Positions 63,043 to 64,000 of a stretch of 64,000 nucleotides of DNA are shown piece by piece; position 1 is the stretch's first letter, and each line of letters opens with the position of its first letter. Below the pieces are notes generated by a model. The model did no database searches, was not told where the DNA came from, and saw only the letters and a program-made list of their open reading frames with translations. The stretch covers positions 620,001 through 684,000 of the forward strand of contig NZ_JQMS01000001.1 of the NCBI RefSeq assembly GCF_000744835.1. The letters run 5' to 3'. Origin of the DNA: Flavobacterium sp. 83. Its GTDB lineage: Bacteria > Bacteroidota > Bacteroidia > Flavobacteriales > Flavobacteriaceae. The translations under genes and the position numbers were made by a program.

Positions 63043-63639
63043 ATGGCATACGATAAATTTAATATCCTTACGAGTAGTGCAGTGCCACTACCAATAGAAA
63101 ATGTGGATACCGATCAAATTATCCCAGCACGTTTCTTGAAAGCTACTAAACGTGAAGCTTTTGGAGACAATCTTTTCAGAGACTGGAGATACAACGGAGA
63201 TGATACTCCAAAAGCAGATTTCGTATTGAATGACGCAACTTACAGTGGAAAAATATTAGTAGGCGGAAAAAACTTTGGTTCGGGTTCATCAAGAGAGCAC
63301 GCAGCTTGGGCAGTTTACGATTACGGATTCCGTGCAGTTGTTTCTAGTTTTTTTGCAGATATCTTCAAAGGAAATTGCTTAAACATTGGTGTTTTACCAG
63401 TTCAAGTAAGCCCTGAATTTGCTGAAACAATCTTCAATGCTATTGAAGCTGATCCAAAAACAGAATTGGAAATCAATCTTCCAGAACAAACCATTACATT
63501 AAAAACAACTGGTCAAAAAGAATCTTTTGATATCTCTGGATATAAAAAAGACAATATGATCAACGGTTTTGATGATATTGATTATTTGCAAAATATCAAA
63601 GAAGACATTGTTGGGTTTGCCAATACCCTTCCTTACTAA
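63043..63639 (+). CDS. leuD: 3-isopropylmalate dehydratase small subunit
   Basis: A 198-residue partner of LeuC. It shows the small-subunit signature VDTDQIIPARFL (about 21-32), NFGSGSSREHAAWA (about 78-91) and the C-terminal FDDIDYL. The pairing with leuC, 154 bp upstream, is standard. Confidence 0.97.
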   Translation: MAYDKFNILTSSAVPLPIENVDTDQIIPARFLKATKREAFGDNLFRDWRYNGDDTPKADFVLNDATYSGKILVGGKNFGSGSSREHAAWAVYDYGFRAVVSSFFADIFKGNCLNIGVLPVQVSPEFAETIFNAIEADPKTELEINLPEQTITLKTTGQKESFDISGYKKDNMINGFDDIDYLQNIKEDIVGFANTLPY

Positions 63640-63658
63640 AAAAACAAACAATAAAAAT

Positions 63659-63706
63659 GCAGTTACTGTAAGCTTAACATTATTGTGAGCTTAGTAACTG
63701 CTTTTT
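63659..63706 (+). terminator. Hairpin after leuD
   Basis: GCAGTTACT (63659-63667) pairs with AGTAACTGC (63693-63701); AAGCT/AGCTT extends the stem, and TTTTT follows. Since a leucine-pathway gene follows on the same strand, it may be an attenuating element or mark a separate promoter. Confidence 0.6.
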
Positions 63707-63777
63707 ACAATTTTATAAAATACAGTAACAAGATTTCAAATTACTGAAATCAAAACCGCTTTAGCATCAAATTCATA

Positions 63778-64000
63778 ATGGAAAAAAGAAAAATTGAAAT
63801 AATGGATACGACGCTCCGTGACGGTGAACAAACCTCGGGAGTATCATTTTCTGCTGCAGAAAAACTAACCATTGCACAATTGTTGCTGGAAGAATTAAAT
63901 ATTGATAGAATTGAAATTGCTTCGGCACGCGTAAGTGAAGGCGAATTTCAGGGAGTAAAAGGAATAATGACTTGGGCAAATGAGAAAGAATATTCTAACC
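63778..64000 (+). CDS. 2-isopropylmalate/citramalate synthase (partial)
   Basis: The first 74 codons from the ATG at 63778 are in the window. MDTTLRDGEQTSGVSFSAAE (residues 9-28) is the HMGL-like active-site opening shared by 2-isopropylmalate, citramalate and homocitrate synthases. The position after leuCD makes leucine or branched-chain pathway use very likely. The C-terminal regulatory domain, which would separate LeuA from CimA, lies outside. Confidence 0.88.
   Translation, partial: MEKRKIEIMDTTLRDGEQTSGVSFSAAEKLTIAQLLLEELNIDRIEIASARVSEGEFQGVKGIMTWANEKEYSN

Noticed and set aside
1..64000. CRISPR arrays or complete prophage
   Set aside because: No regularly spaced direct repeats and no phage structural or packaging genes were seen.

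Overview
The window looks like a chromosomal segment of a flavobacterium (Bacteroidota, Flavobacteriia, Flavobacterium-like). It is AT-rich. It carries a SusC/SusD starch locus, a T9SS C-terminal sorting domain, GLPGLI and DUF4407/DUF6814-type proteins, an N-terminally extended DnaE, Bacteroidota-type -7 boxes (TAnnTTTG) and few Shine-Dalgarno sequences. No rRNA, CRISPR array, complete prophage or intact insertion sequence was seen.

Layout. (1) 1-16.9 kb is a starch/maltodextrin utilisation locus on two divergent arms. The leftward arm encodes an MFS maltose transporter, beta-phosphoglucomutase, a GH65 maltose phosphorylase and two GH13 enzymes. A LacI-type regulator lies between the arms. 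The rightward arm encodes SusC, SusD, a SusE-like lipoprotein and a secreted GH13 amylase with a T9SS tail. Extracellular amylase would cut starch, SusCDE would bind and import oligosaccharides, periplasmic GH13 enzymes would trim them, and the inner-membrane transporter would deliver maltose for phosphorolysis and conversion to glucose-6-phosphate. (2) 17-27.9 kb is a leftward acetate/propionate-type cluster: porin, MFS carrier, small membrane proteins, a fused Na+/solute symporter-histidine kinase, a response regulator, and two acyl-CoA synthetases (PrpE-like and Acs). An orphan IS1-type zinc-ribbon/HTH protein lies upstream. (3) 28-32 kb is very AT-rich accessory DNA. It holds a decayed ISAon1-type transposase, another decayed ORF, a membrane acyltransferase/SGNH-hydrolase pair, a gene-free stretch with degenerate repeats, and a tRNA-Leu. 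(4) 32-37 kb has an M20 peptidase, then a leftward accessory island: a ParDE toxin-antitoxin pair, a DUF3644 (HEPN-like) protein and an unknown protein, separated by attC-like imperfect palindromes as in an integron cassette array. (5) 37-57 kb is mostly housekeeping: saccharopine-dehydrogenase-like, pckA, DUF4407, SHOCT/PH, MmcQ, cyclase, hemW, ruvC, a flippase-like protein with a glycosyltransferase, two tRNA-Asp genes, DUF58, trxA and dnaE. (6) 57-61 kb is a compact accessory unit bracketed by a short direct repeat: a tiny secreted Cys-containing peptide, a GLPGLI-family protein and a TonB-receptor-like outer-membrane protein. (7) 61.4 kb to the end is the leucine biosynthesis operon (leuC, leuD and the start of an isopropylmalate/citramalate synthase).

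Most notable are the peptide-GLPGLI-outer-membrane-protein unit, the attC-like cassette array with a HEPN-type candidate defence gene, and a two-copy structured repeat (about 37.0 and 52.3 kb) whose stem sequence differs between copies while base pairing is kept.
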